Shown here: positions 1 through 11,173 of the stretch, piece after piece
How positions within the stretch are numbered: the first letter of the stretch is position 1
How the letters are laid out: every line of letters starts with the position of its first letter
Assembly: GCA_001972305.1 (NCBI GenBank)
Contig: BDDD01000182.1
Coordinates: forward strand, 497,595-561,594
DNA length: 64,000 bases
Source: Cephalotus follicularis
Lineage: Eukaryota > Streptophyta > Magnoliopsida > Oxalidales > Cephalotaceae
Direction of reading: 5' to 3'
Position numbers and translations under genes: made by a program
The notes under the pieces: model-generated
The model's database searches: none
Seen by the model: only the letters and a program-made list of their open reading frames with translations
What the model was told of the DNA's origin: nothing

Positions 1-135
1 AACCAGTTTGGAAAGTTTTAATTTTTTCCCGAAAATCGATAAGCCGATTATTATGTTAATTGCTACCACTTAAATGTCATTGTTGGAAAATGGGGTATGA
101 CAGTATACCTAGGGCTCAATCCCTTCACCGTCATA

Positions 136-290
136 CCCTCGCCACGGCGAGGGTAGGCTCCCCCTCATCACCACGCCCTCGCCATGGGGAGGGTATAGCT
201 AGGGTAGCTCCCCCTCACCGTTATCTACTCGTACATGCGTATGCCCTTGCCAACCCTCGCTGTGGCGAGGGTTATGGCCCTTGCCATTTG
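136..290. repeat. CACTA subterminal repeats, 3' side
   Basis: Several copies of CCCTCGCC and its reverse complement lie here. Two form near-perfect palindromes: at 136-153 (8-base arms around AC) and at 252-273 (9-base arms around TGTG). In characterised CACTA elements such motifs bind the element's TnpA-type protein; that role is inferred here. Confidence 0.7.
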
Positions 291-544
291 GATTTTCTGC
301 AGAATTACGAACAATTCTGCAGATTCTGCTGATGGAAACATCAGCAGAATCGATTCCCTATATCCAAGCAAAACCTGTAATTCATTTCAGCAGCAGCCAC
401 AATAACAATTTATATTTCACAACTGTGTAATTGACACCATCCATAACTACTAAATGACACATTTCATTCACATTAAACTAACAAAACAATGTAAATGATA
501 TTCATAGTATATTTATAAAAAGTGTAATACATTTATAAACAATC

Positions 545-2188
545 TTAAAATGTGTCAAACTCAACAAACAACGACTCATCATCACTATCGTCTGGGTCTT
601 GAGATGGCTGGAGGGGGGTCGAGTCAGATTGTGTGCGTCTGGACTGAGACTCCATTATCTGCATCATGCGAGCCATAAAAGTCTCCATCATCGTATGTAG
701 CCGGTCCACCTGTTGGCAAATCTCTGAGAGCTCGCTAGACCTTGCTTTCGTCCCTGATGGTTGTGAAGTGAATGGGCGACTCCGACTCCCCACTCCTGGC
801 TGAGTACCTCGAAGTGCTTGGGGTAACATCTTCTTGGAAGTCATGTAGTTCCCCAGTCCACGGATCTTGCCCTTCCGCGGACCTCCAGTCGCCTCTGTCC
901 ATACCATGATGTCGAAGGGAGCCAGCCTGTTGTACCGTCGAGCCCCTCCACAGTATCTGTCCCTGTAGCAGCCCGATACTTCTCTTATAAAAAAAATACA
1001 AGATTAATCAGTTAAGTGATTGACATATAAATGGTAATTGACATATTCATTCAGTTTGTGACTCACCATCCTCTCCATTACAATAGGATGTGGAAGAGTA
1101 TCATTCCCCGCCCTCCAATGGGTGTCGTAGTAGACATCCGCAATCATTTTCCCCTTGGCCTCTTACAAGTCAAATGCAATATTGAATTAGTTTGCAACAC
1201 AAATTAAGTTTATTAAGCACCATAATTATAAATTAAGTTTATTACTTACCCCAATCTAAAGTTGTCTTTCCATCGTGTAACTACCGTCGGTGTAGGTGGT
1301 GTGTGCTTCGTTCGTCCTATTGGCGGTATTTGTTCTTGCCCGCTTCTGAAAATCCTCGGACATCCACCTGTTCACCATTTCATGCCACACAGGTCGTGGT
1401 ATCTCTGCAGGGCCATGCTGCATGCACTCAGGGCTCATCTGCTACATACCAGCGCCCGTCATTGCCTTCTTCCTATAGTTACCCATCCACGTTGGGTAAT
1501 TCTCCTACACGTTACTATAGAATGGAAGCCTGCTTTGTGCGTTATATGGCAGAAAGTGGAAGTAGTCCTACAAAACACCAGTGTCAAACAACGAGTTTAA
1601 AAAATATCATGAATAATATTGATTGTTAACTGCAACCGTTTTACCCACCAATAGCTTCTCCCATAGTAGTTCCTTCTCTGAATTGGGCCACTGGCTCCAC
1701 GTGGTCCATGGTTGTAGTATTGTGCTCTTGATGATGGACGCTATGGTGCTCTTCACGTCCATCTCCTCAAAACACCTGCAACTAAACAAATATTAGCACC
1801 AACATCATAAGTTAGTTTTTAAAAAATGTACTTAAATTACTAGTTACTTACCCATTGACATGATATGCCGAATAGGCCTAGAACCCTCAACCCCCTGCGG
1901 GGGGAAAGTCCACCCCCCTACTAGCTCCCCACATTCATCGTCGATGGGATACTGATTCAAAAACATGGTTACGTTTCACTATAAATATATATAACAAAAC
2001 AGCTTCGAGTATACAAAAAATAGTTTAAGGTCAAATATCGTGACATAACAAATTTCATTACTAGCACTGGGAACATCGGTATTCTGCTCCCGTGTGTCTA
2101 ACTCCATGGAGTTCATCTCGGGACGCGTAGATCCGGAGAGTGTGGTGGACTTTCTAGGAATAGAGGAACGCGTGACACAGTGAGGCAT
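545..2188 (-). pseudogene. TnpA-like / Transposase_24 (Ptta/En/Spm) second CACTA gene, broken
   Basis: Separate minus-strand coding blocks at 2188-1979, about 1960-1860, 1789-1607, 1438-1256 and 907-545 together resemble the plant Ptta/En/Spm protein family. Recognisable pieces are a W-x-P-x-SEKELLWEKL block (1789-1607), a block ending in KRARTNTANRTNEAHTTYTDGS (1438-1256) and a GGPRKGKIRGLGNYM block starting at 907. A C-terminal region with a possible coiled coil and an acidic tail (DPDDSDDE) ends at 545. The gaps fit introns, for example AG/GT-like borders near 1790 and 1600, but the reading frame is not continuous and I cannot define exact exons. In En/Spm the matching gene product binds subterminal repeats and regulates the element. 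Family assignment is fairly firm; exon borders are guesses. Confidence 0.6.
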
Positions 2189-2346
2189 ATCTGCAAGAAC
2201 TCATCGTATTTAAAAACAATACAAACTACATACAGTTGTCCTTCTATATATTATCAAATTACAATGTCATGACATAACAAATTAGAAGATTAAGAAAACT
2301 ATTGCAAACAGTATTTACTACATATACTACACTCTTAACTTACAGT

Positions 2347-3445
2347 TTAATCTATGCTATCAATATCGATGTCATCTTGACTATCGGAATCATATTCCAT
2401 CACTCTGTTCTCCTCATCCGTGTCAGAAACATCGTCTTCCCATTCATCTTCCTCGTCATCCGTATTGTCATGGTCTGAAGTAGGATCTCTTATTAGAACA
2501 TTTGGAGGCAATACTACCTCCTCCCATTCCCCATCTTCTCGAAGGGAATCTTCACTTTCAGGTCATAAATTTGCTGCAAATGATCGTAGTCGACCGGTGG
2601 TGACATCTCCTTGCAATGTCATGTCCATAACCAAATCAACGCCATCTTCTTCTTCATAATCAGGAAGGCTGTAGGCATTTTCGGGTTTCATTGTTATCAT
2701 AGTCACCCACCCTTTGTACCCATGATCGTTGGAAATGCTGGGTGCGTAGAACTCTTGCACAGCTTGACTTGCTAGCATGAACAGCTTGTATGTGGGGAGC
2801 TCCTTTTATGGGTTCAAATGAACAATCCCAAACTCATCCACTCTAGTACCTCTTTCCGAAGTGTCAACCCAATCACACTTGAATAAAACAACTTTGTTGT
2901 CTTTTCCGTTGAGCTCCACAACGTCGACCAAGGCTCCGTAGAAGTTACTACAACTATCATTCCAAGTGTTTCCCTTGATCATTACACCCCAATTTTGAGT
3001 TGTTGAGGTGCTCAATGCATCTTTAGTGTGAAACTTGTACCCGTTGATGACGTACCCCTTCCACAACCTCACTTTTGTTGCAGGTGCACTTTCTAAATGT
3101 CGTAGATAGGTGTCAACTTTGTTGTCGTTCTTAACCTATTAAGTGTGTAATGTACACACGTAACATAGAAATCAACATCAACAATTAAAAATCATGAAAC
3201 TTATAAAAGCTTTGCAAGCATATTCTGACATTACTTACACGGCTTTGAAACCATTTCACAAAGTGTGTATCGCATTCTTCTTCAATTTGTTTAGGGGTAA
3301 TGTTAGGGTTTAATTCCATGACTAGTTGTTTGTACTCACTACAGCAAATATTATAAGTGAGATACGTTCAAATTGCACAATTCAAATAAATAGAGTATAA
3401 ACTTAGTACAATATATATGTGTACTTACTCAACTAGAGGGCTAAC
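2347..3445 (-). pseudogene. CACTA transposase C-terminal part (DUF4216 region), broken
   Basis: Minus-strand blocks: an exon of about 33 residues near 3345-3243 containing EECDTHFVKWFQSRV, followed by GT; then 3140-2347 with VVELNGKDNKVVLFKCDW, typical of DUF4216, and later LASQAVQEFYAPSISND, the usual following segment. The frame has an in-frame TAA just after HLNP (about 2805) and another stop near 2563. An acidic tail then runs to a stop at 2347-2349. The block lies directly downstream of the DUF4218 part; the solo LTR at 3446-5123 separates them. If the LTR is ignored, LLNCDEV at the end of the upstream part continues into a short tail and a GT splice donor. The domain is common in plant CACTA TnpD-like proteins and its biochemical role is unknown to me. 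Confidence 0.75.
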
Positions 3446-4372
3446 TGATAAGCATAAAAATGTGTGATTTTAATGATTTATTTATTATCTTTTTATGCTT
3501 GGAATAGACTACTGTGGTGGTATTTATTTGATTTTCAGGTATTATCTCATTATTGCGGAATAAGAGAAAACGAAGCTAAAACCTTACTTTTCGACTTACA
3601 GTGGTTTGAAGTCAACGATCGATTAAAGAGTGCACCCACTTAAGCCAAAGAAGTCAAAATTTAAGACTCAAAAGATATGGAATATTGGGCTCATTTTGTT
3701 CATAAAATTATTTGAAGCACTTTTAGTTCTTGGGCCGGTTTATTCTGAAGTTCCGATGAAGAGACATTGCAAGAAAACAAATGTTGAAACACGTGGAGCC
3801 TACTGCTCATGTCATCATGACATCATTCTTCATTACTCTCCAATTGTGATGCCGCTTGCATCAAATCCTTGCAACCCAGTAAGTCTTCCACATGCGCACC
3901 TCATGCATGCATATAAGCTCACATGCAATGAAGCCATGCAATTCGAAGCCCATGCAACACCAGTATCTCACGCACACCACAAGTGTCCATGAAGGCCATG
4001 CAAACATCCAGCCCACCATGCGCATCATGCAACCATCAAGGCGCAATTCAATATGATGATACAAGCCCAACAAACACGACAGCGCAAACAGTCCATGCAA
4101 CCACGTTTTAATGCAGGCGTTAGGTATTTTAAGTCGGCTACTCATATATATATATATATAACGCATAAAGCACAAAGTAGTAGAGAAGTAGAGAGGGGAG
4201 AATGGGCAATACAAAAACGTAAGAAGAAAAGGGCGAGAGGCAGTCGGCAGTGGAAACAAAAAGAGAAGAAGCAGCTGATTTTTAATCGTGAATTCTTTGA
4301 AGAAGATAGTTGTTACCATTGTTATTATGACCGGTTAAGTATTTTTAATCCCTATATGTAGATGAACCCATG

Positions 4373-4373
<1 letters not shown>

Positions 4374-4433
<60 letters not shown>
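4374..4433. repeat. (TA)n microsatellite inside solo LTR S1
   Basis: An uninterrupted TA run of about 60 bases. A shorter TA run lies at about 4144-4160 in the same LTR. Confidence 0.97.
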
Positions 4434-4435
<2 letters not shown>

Positions 4436-4606
4436 TTTTGGTTTGAAGTTTAATTGCATGTTTGTGAGACACTTTTTCTTGTTAATATAGTGACAACATT
4501 GATGAGAAGAATTTTTAATATATAAAATCTATTTTGATGATTTATTGCTAGTAGCTTTATTTCATCTATATCATGCAATAGCTTTCTATGTGATTGAACC
4601 AATGAT

Positions 4607-4768
4607 AGCCTTTAACCAATCAACAATTGAGAGTATCAAGGTGTGACAGGATAGGTTGTACCTAGGCTAAATCACTAGTTTGCTATGTTAACCAAAGACA
4701 CCCTTTAACTAATCAACCTTTTGAGAGTATCAAGGCTTGACAGGATAGGTTGTACCTAGGTTAATTCG
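4607..4768. repeat. Imperfect direct duplication, about 91-bp period
   Basis: Two copies of a segment running from CTTTAAC-AATCAAC through GAGAGTATCAAGG to GACAGGATAGGTTGTACCTAGG lie side by side with few differences. A single reverse copy occurs in LTR X near 11530-11590, so the duplication is specific to this LTR or lost in X. Confidence 0.8.
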
Positions 4769-5123
4769 GTAATTTTCTAAGCTAAACTGAAACTTGTGCC
4801 ATGAATTTGAATATATATATAAATACATGCGGGGATTCTCACATCTACGGGATTGCTGTTTCATATCACTTTTCTTATTTATTTATTTTGTTAGTTTACA
4901 TTAAATATTTGTTTTGAATTATTTAATTTCTCATTGCCATAGTTTAATCCAACCAATCATCTTTTCTAAGTTATTTTTATTGTTCATTTATTTTTTAATT
5001 TTAGTACATCCTAGGTTTATTTTTATAGCATCTCCTTTAAGCTCTCCGTGGGAACGATCCCTACTTACACTTGCTAAATTGTTAGATTAGGGTAATTTTG
5101 ATTCGCCTTAACGATACCCATCA

Positions 5124-5888
5124 CTGACTTCATCGCAGTTCAGAAGGATGTACAAATATTGATCATCGTATTCTTGGTCTGTCATATGTATGTTCTCTGT
5201 CTTGTCCATTGCTTTACCGGGATGAGGAAATATGGATAGCAATCCTTTACTAGCAATGGTGCCCCCATCCCAGTTTCTCTTAGGTCTATTCAGCCTCGTC
5301 GGGACATCGGGTTCGAAATAATACGAACAAAACTTTGTCAACTCGCGAACGATGTATGCCTCAGTGATCGACCCTTCCACACGAGCTTTGCTCTTGACCA
5401 TCTTCTTTAGATCAAATAACTCTATGAAATTAAATATGAAATTAGAATGCATGACAATTAGATGAACATTTTCATAAAGAGAAACAACGAGTAACTGTAC
5501 CTCTCAATGGGATACATCCATGCATTCTGAACCGGCCCACATACTTTCGCTTCGTAAGCTAGGTGGACGAGAAGATGTTCCATCGAATCAAAAAATGATG
5601 GAGGAAATATCTTCTCCATTTTTCAAATTGTTTGCACAATGTTACTCTTGAGCAAGTCCATCTTCGCAGCACTGTTGGATGTTGAGCATATATTCTGAAA
5701 AAATCACTAGCCTCAGCCAACACGTCCATGATATTTCTCGCCAGGAACTCAGAAAATACAATCGGAAGAAGCCTCTGCCTGAAGACATGGAAATCATGGC
5801 TCTTCAATCCTGAAACCCTACACTCTGAAACATTCACACATCGGCATATGTTTGAGGTGTATCCATACAGAAACCTGATCTTTGTCAT
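5124..5888 (-). pseudogene. CACTA transposase middle part (DUF4218), broken
   Basis: The segment from 5888 contains GLKSHDFHVFRQRLLPI, the signature that opens DUF4218 in plant CACTA transposases. It continues (frameshifted near 5640-5560) through a region translating as FDSMEHLLVHLAYEAK and AWMYPIER, then in a second block (5452-5108) LKKMVKSKARVEGSITEAYI and NWDGG. The expected order is kept, with an intron or insertion near 5510-5455. It follows the tnp2 part directly and precedes DUF4216. At 5124 the coding sequence runs into solo LTR S1. The frameshift and altered residues mean no functional protein. Confidence 0.8.
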
Positions 5889-5909
5889 CCATTCACAAAC
5901 TTGTTTGAC

Positions 5910-7760
5910 CTACTCACTATTCATTGAATATTTTACTGATGGCAATATGAACCGCCTATCAACCTCTTCTGCATGCAGTTCAGGTCTTATTCTCACCTCT
6001 TTCAGATCAAGTCGTGTTTGTACGTGGTCCTTGGATTTTACCATCACATTCATGACCATGTTGAATATATTTTCAAACACATTCTTCTCGATGTGCATGA
6101 CGTCCAATTTGTGTCTGACTAGTGCTTTACTTCAATATGGAAGTTAGAAAAAGATACTTCGCTTAGTCCAATTGTGTACTCCCTCGAACCCAGGTATCTT
6201 ACTAGTTGGTACATCTTTTCCAAATACAACTTCATTCAACTCGGGGAGTTGATCCTCTACCTCTTCCCATGATAACCTCTCCACACCCACCTCGGTCACC
6301 CGTCGACCCTTCAAGAATTTTTTTATTGTCTCTTCTAAACTGGTGGTCTGTGGGCAACAATTGACGATGACAGTCAAAACAAGAACATTTCTGACTATGC
6401 TTCAATCTAAAACCGTTGGTCCGACCCATGCAGTAAGGGCATGCCAAATGACCATGAGTACTATAGCAAGACAGCATTCGACAGGCAGGAAAGTCACTGA
6501 TCGTCCACATTAAAGCTGCCATCATCTGAAAGTTCTTCTTTTGCGATGCATCATAGGTTTCAACTCCAGTTTCCCACAACATCTTCAACTCGTCAACGAG
6601 TGGACGCAGAAACACATTAATATCTTTCCCTAGGCTTTTTGGTCTAGGTATAATCAAGGACAAGAACATGAATGGCTTCGTCATACACAGCCAAGGTAGA
6701 AGATTGTATGGGAAAACAAAAACAGGCCAGCAAGAGTAAACACTACTACTAACCCGAAAAGGAGAAAACTCATCCGTTGCTATTCCTATTCTAACATTGC
6801 CAACCTTTGCAGCAAAAGATGGAAAAGTAATATCAAAGTGTTTCCAAGCTTCACCGTCAACCGGGTGTACCATTCCCACTTCATCACCATCGTTATCCTT
6901 CCTCTTATTACTATGCCACCTCATATCAATAGTTGTTTTGTCTGATTGAAACAACCTCTAAAGTCTTGGTGCCACTGGAAAGTGACGCAAAACCTTGTAA
7001 GGTACCTGTTTCTTTCTCTTTCTACCACCGCTAGGTTTGAATCTAGGATGATTACATGTTGGACACTCTGTAGCACACTTGTGCTGATCCCCATAATACA
7101 ACATACAATCATTGACACATGCATCTATCATTTTGTAGCCCAATCCCAATGTCTTCAAAATTTGTTTCAGCTTGTAATAAGACTCCAGAAATTTCTCATC
7201 CTTAGGCTTTCCGCACTTAACGATGTGAAGAATTTCCTCGGCCCCTTCGTTAGGAATCCCATACTTGGACTTGACATTCATAAGTCGTGTCATCATAGAC
7301 AACTTGGTGTGTTTTTTACAACGATTCCACAACTGTTCGTCTGCATCTTTAAGCAAGTCATAGAACTTCTTTGCATTGGGATTCGAAAGTTCAACGGTCA
7401 TCTCGTCATGTTCACGAGTATCAAACTCGAACCCCCCAGCATCCATTACGAGATCAACAAAAGGATTGTTCAGACCCAGGGGTCTGGCTGCTCCATTGCA
7501 GCCCGACGGTGTTCCCTCCTTTCCCCATGTTGATCCCACAATGTGTAATAGGGGGTGAAATTCTTCAACAAATGTAACTGCACTTCAGATCGAGTTCCTA
7601 ATGCCCATAACTTGCAATGGCTACAAGGACATTTTATTGTACTATTGCAGACAAACTGTTCATTTGAGAATGCAAAATCTAAGAAAGCGAGCACACCCTT
7701 GTTAAATTCCTCCGTTAGTAACCCCTAGACAACCCGCCTACTTATCCAACTCCTGTCCAC
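5910..7760 (-). pseudogene. CACTA transposase N-terminal part (transposase-associated domain plus tnp2), broken
   Basis: The product would be the TnpD-type transposase that cuts and pastes the CACTA element. From 7760 the reading starts VDRSWIS, where the family normally has ATG: the start codon is now GTG. A TAG follows six codons later. Next come the transposase-associated zinc-finger-like domain (IKCPCSHCK, then YYTLWDQHGE), a linker, and the tnp2 domain with CPTCNHPRF, a block at 6954-6700 containing DEFSPF, and HGHLACPYCMGRT. A stop lies at 6958 and a frameshift near 6340-6330, where the downstream frame (6377-6144) takes over. The end of the block contains LDVMHIEKNVFENI. Several stops and the lost start codon make it a pseudogene. 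Domain identity is strong. Confidence 0.88.
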
Positions 7761-8192
7761 AGAAATTTTTTCTACAACTAGGGTAAAATATTGTTAGACA
7801 CAAGTATTGTTTTTTCGAAACGCATTGACTGAAGTGTATCTCACCACCTAACTCTAAAAGGTATGGCCCTATCCCATTCCCGACTACGTACCTCCACTAA
7901 TATCGTTATCCCACATGCATAGTTCACTCTGAGAAAATTTTGGCAGCATCTCCCCACGGTTCCTCAAACACACGAATTAAACTGAATTAATCGATTTAAT
8001 TATGCATCCGAGGAACATGTTTAAGGAGTGTCACCGAAACTTTCTTGGGAAAAACTATGTACACAAAATAACGATATATCCTATAGTGGACGTACGTATG
8101 CGAGAACTGTCGGAACTGGACAATTCATGATTCACTCCTAATGAACGAATCATGAACGGGAATCTAAGGTTTCTCTCAAATTTGTATGTAAC

Positions 8193-8228
<36 letters not shown>

Positions 8229-8265
8229 GTATATATATATATATATATCTGTGTGTGTGTGTGTG
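7761..8265. other. CACTA 5' leader and intron-like sequence, non-coding
   Basis: Upstream of the transposase start on the minus strand I see no sustained coding frame. The sequence has no recognised motif apart from the microsatellite at its right end. By position it is the 5' untranslated region or first intron. Confidence 0.5.
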
Positions 8266-8267
8266 TG
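8199..8267. repeat. Compound (CT)n-(AT)n-(GT)n microsatellite
   Basis: CT, then AT, then GT dinucleotide runs follow each other with only short breaks. The run directly abuts the PPR-like fragment. Confidence 0.95.
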
Positions 8268-8427
8268 CAAACAACATAGAATTCCACAAAGCGACATCAT
8301 ATGTGGGGATGACATCAAATAACTCACGCGCTAACTCTAAACGTCCCACCTCAATATACATATTAAACAATGAATTTACTATAAACATATCATCACAATA
8401 ATTGAACTTAATTACCATTTGATGTAA
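8266..8427 (-). pseudogene. PPR (pentatricopeptide repeat) protein gene fragment inside the CACTA element
   Basis: About 54 codons on the minus strand translate to LHQMVIKF, then VNSLFNMYIEVGRLELAREL, then FDVIPTYDVALWNSMLFA. This fits the plant PLS-type pentatricopeptide consensus (LH..V.K.G, N.L..MY...G.L..A..LF, D...WN.M). PPR proteins are organellar RNA-binding proteins. The open stretch is preceded in frame by a TAA three codons upstream of LHQ and ends in the GT/AT/CT microsatellite, so only one and a half repeats remain. It lies between the CACTA terminus and the transposase gene, a position where CACTA elements are known to carry host gene pieces. Recognition rests on motif pattern alone. 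Confidence 0.7.
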
Positions 8428-9003
8428 TTACAAGCTTACTTTAAGACATCCAATATTGCATACAAAAATATTTAAAGCTGCCAACAAACGATGTATAAAT
8501 TCAGTATATATATATATATATATTGAAAATTAGTTTATAAATATATATAAATTATATATACACAAATACTATATATATATTTTTAATATAGATTATATAT
8601 ACATGATATGTTTGTAATTATATTATATATATTTTTAACAATTTATACATATATCTAATAAAAAATTACATAAATTAAAATTAAATAAAAAATACCTGAA
8701 TGGAGAGGGGATCGGTGGCACGTCACTTGATGGGGCGATGTCACGACGTCAGCGCTTAGCGATCTGGTGCGATCGGACGACTTAGATGGCGTGGACGACA
8801 TGGATGCGATCAGACAGTGCGATTTGAGCAAGCAGACACAAAGAGCGGCGGATAGGGGAAAGGGTAATCAGAGAGAGAGAGCAGGGGGGAGGGAAGTAAG
8901 CAGAGAGACAGAGAGAGAGAGAAAGAGAGAGAGAGCGGCGGTGAGGAGGAGTGAAGAGAGAAAAGAGTGAGAAGAAAGAAAGAAAGTGCCAGGTCTATGT
9001 ATA
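8428..9003. other. CACTA 5' non-coding region: AT-rich block then GA-rich block
   Basis: 8490-8690 is very AT-rich with TATA runs. 8870-8990 is dominated by GA repeats. No coding frame longer than the purine-repeat artefact is present. Confidence 0.7.
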
Positions 9004-9164
9004 TGGCACGGCGAGGGCTTGGCGAGGGTAATTATTGCCCTCGCCATGTATTTTTAACATGGCGAGTGCATGGTGAGGGTAAGAGTGCCCTCAACATGCT
9101 TTTTTAATTAAAAAAATGCTGATCAACGGCCAGGGGATTCAAGTGCCCGCGCCATATGCCCTCG
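9004..9164. repeat. CACTA subterminal repeats, 5' side
   Basis: Repeated GGCGAGGG, CCCTCGCCATG and variants (GGCGAGTG, GGTGAGGG, CCCTCAAC) in both orientations. They match the motif cluster at 136-290 and lie within 190 bp of the terminus. Confidence 0.75.
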
Positions 9165-9188
9165 CTGTTGCCTGTTTTTCTTGTAGTG
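9165..9188 (-). repeat. CACTA terminal inverted repeat (5' end of element)
   Basis: Minus-strand reading CACTACAAGAAAAACAGGCA starts at 9188; CACTACAAGAAAA is the classic plant CACTA terminus. Confidence 0.92.
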
Positions 9189-10205
9189 TTGAGATGTATG
9201 GGCAAGTGCACAATAGGGGATCGTCACACCCGGGCTGAGGGTGACCATATCTATTTATCTATATATGTCGTATGCTTAAAAGTCCTGATCAGGTATAGGT
9301 GGACTGGGAACGAGAGGTTTCCATGGGAGGTCTGCCGATAGTCTTAGTGCATTCGTAGATTCATAGTTATCGTAGAATATCTAGAGGTGACATTTATCCA
9401 ATCCCTAGGCTACGACCGGAGCTAAGTATGATGAGGGATACATGACACATATGCCGATGACTGAGTAAAGTATTGGTTATTCAGACTATGATAGATAAAC
9501 ATGGTAATACACAGATACGGGGGGTGACTGGTGCTCACATCAGAGTTGTTTTAATAGTCAGTGATTGTTAGAATAGTCGTACAAGAAATCGGGGTGTTTT
9601 GGGAACTTATCATCTTACCAGAGATCGACAGGCTTTTGGGTCCTGCCTAGCTTTGAACATGTTGACACGTGTTTTGGACACATGTCATTTAGTGAAAGGA
9701 TAACATCAGAGAGATGTTAGTTTGCTAGTGAGTATTTCATTTGCTAGATATGGATCCATGCAATGCCACGTGCAATATTCCATGCGAAGGGTTTTGAAAA
9801 TAGAAGAGATTGTCTCATCCTATGTCTTGGGCATCGATGCCACGAAGAGCATGCGTTGACGCCATGCATGGTTGAGTCACTAGGTGTTAACGCCATGAAG
9901 ATCATGTGTTGACGCTATGTAATCCAGTGACTTAATCGATAACGCCATGAAGGGCATGTGTTGACGTCTTCACGGGATGAGATAGCCTGTTTCATCTTAT
10001 TGTTCGCATTGACGCCTTGATAAGAAGAGACACATGGTGTTGACGCCATGCTGGGCTGACACACGACACTTATCAACATAAGAGACGTTGGTGGGAAAAG
10101 AGAGGTGTGTTGAAGAACTTGAGCATTAAATGCAAGAGGACGAAAAGCATTAAAGAATGTTTTCTTTAATGACAAAAGGACAAGAGGTCACATGGGACAA
10201 CACAC

Positions 10206-10210
10206 TCTGA

Positions 10211-10261
<51 letters not shown>

Positions 10262-10281
10262 TTCTCTCTCTCTCTCTCTCT
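10206..10281. repeat. (TC)n microsatellite
   Basis: A TC run of about 75 bases, with a short break (CGCTTT) near 10258. Confidence 0.95.
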
Positions 10282-11033
10282 CTTCCTGGTCCGCGTGTTC
10301 TTTCTCTTCATTGCGTCTCATCCTACGCTAGGCGTCGATGCCAATACCCCTGGTTTGAAGAGAACACCGTTTTCAACCATCCTTTCACCCATCAAAGCTC
10401 TTTATAGGTGGAGATAACTTGTACACTACAACTTATCTTTAACTGGAGAGTTTTAGTATAGGTTAAACACTTGGCCTCCAACATTTCATCTTTATTATCC
10501 GTGGCTTAAGGAGGATCTTGGAGATCCTTGGTGTTCTTCGGATTAAAGTGTTGAGGGAGCTAGACTTGAAGGAAGGAGGCATCACCTATTGGTGATCATC
10601 TATTTCCTCTTCCTTTTTTGCACATGGTAGCGGGTTGTAGCTACGGTTGGTGAACCCAAGCCGAACCCCCATATCTCTTTGGTGGGAACCCTAGAATACC
10701 CTTAGGGTTAGGGAAGTTAGGGTTCCGATTGTTTGGACAATTGGCTAAGGTTTGTGTGTTTCCTTGTGAGCCGATTGTTTGTGTCCATTTCTAGGGTTTA
10801 TGGCCACACTATTGTTTCAACCCGATCTTCCCCAATGCTTGGTTTTGGTTTCAGTTTGATTGAATGTTAATTAGGGTTCCTTGGATATTTATTGGGATAA
10901 TTTGGATTTTGAATGGGATATCCCATTTCTTGGGGATTAATCAATTGGATAAAATATAAAATTAATCGGCCCTAATCCCTAAAGTTCGAATTCATTGTTT
11001 TTCTTCCACAGTGTTTGAGTCGTTCCTATCAAG

Positions 11034-11045
11034 TGGAATCAGAGC
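11034..11045 (+). other. Primer-binding-site-like sequence (tRNA-iMet) of remnant Y
   Basis: TGGAATCAGAGC differs by one base from the tRNA-iMet complement TGGTATCAGAGC seen in other elements here, and lies 2 bases after a CA dinucleotide. Confidence 0.6.
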
Positions 11046-11173
11046 AACCTAATTTATGACAATCAAACTTCAATTTGATATTTAGTGGATCAGAGATTGC
11101 ATATGTGTCTTGGCCGAATTTTTGTGGCCTTATATTTAGATGGAGTTGCATGTTTGTTGGTCACATTGTTCGA

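Larger units (their letters stand above)
3446..5123 (+). mobile_element. Solo LTR S1, same family as LTR X
   Basis: It begins TGATAAGCATAAAAATGTG and ends GATACCCATCA, so it has TG...CA ends and a 4-base terminal inverted repeat TGAT/ATCA. The flanks are CTAAC (3441-3445) and CTGAC (5124-5128), a 5-bp target duplication with one change. No coding capacity or primer site is present. The block with GAGAGTATCAAGG and GGTTGTACCTAGG and the distal GGGAACGATCCCTACT recur in reverse at 11174-12500. It sits at the coding edge of the CACTA transposase, so it arrived after the CACTA element. Confidence 0.85.
1..9188 (-). mobile_element. CACTA (En/Spm-like) DNA transposon, decayed; left end not seen
   Basis: The right end is a CACTA terminus: read on the minus strand from 9188 the sequence begins CACTACAAGAAAAACAGGC. 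Inside it are GGCGAGGG/CCCTCGCC subterminal repeats, which recur at 136-290, so both flanks of one element seem present. Coding order on the minus strand is a TnpD-like transposase (7760 down to 2347) and then a Transposase_24/TnpA-like gene (2188 to 545), the usual plant CACTA order. No CACTA terminus is visible between 1 and 135, so the 3' end is outside the window or lost. Stops, frameshifts and an inserted solo LTR show the copy is dead. The 3-bp target duplication could not be tested. Confidence 0.88.
9189..11173 (+). mobile_element. Degraded LTR-retrotransposon remnant Y (LTR and leader)
   Basis: No coding frame of note. The right part behaves like a 5' LTR: it ends in TCCTATCA at 11031 and a tRNA-iMet-like primer site follows at 11034. 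A TG start at about 9715 is possible but unproven. The LTR holds spaced RTYGAYGCC motifs (9830-10040) like those in other LTRs of the window, plus a CT microsatellite. 9189-9714 is unassigned. The leader is cut at 11173 by LTR X. Confidence 0.5.

Noticed and set aside
3630-4361. Frames in both strands of 3630-4361 (up to 152 codons)
   Set aside because: They lie inside solo LTR S1 and are low-complexity, overlapping on opposite strands, without family resemblance.
8176-8418. Frame ending in HTHTH, YIYIY and REREREREF repeats
   Set aside because: Only the first part (PPR-like) is meaningful; the rest is translation of the CA/TA/GA microsatellite.
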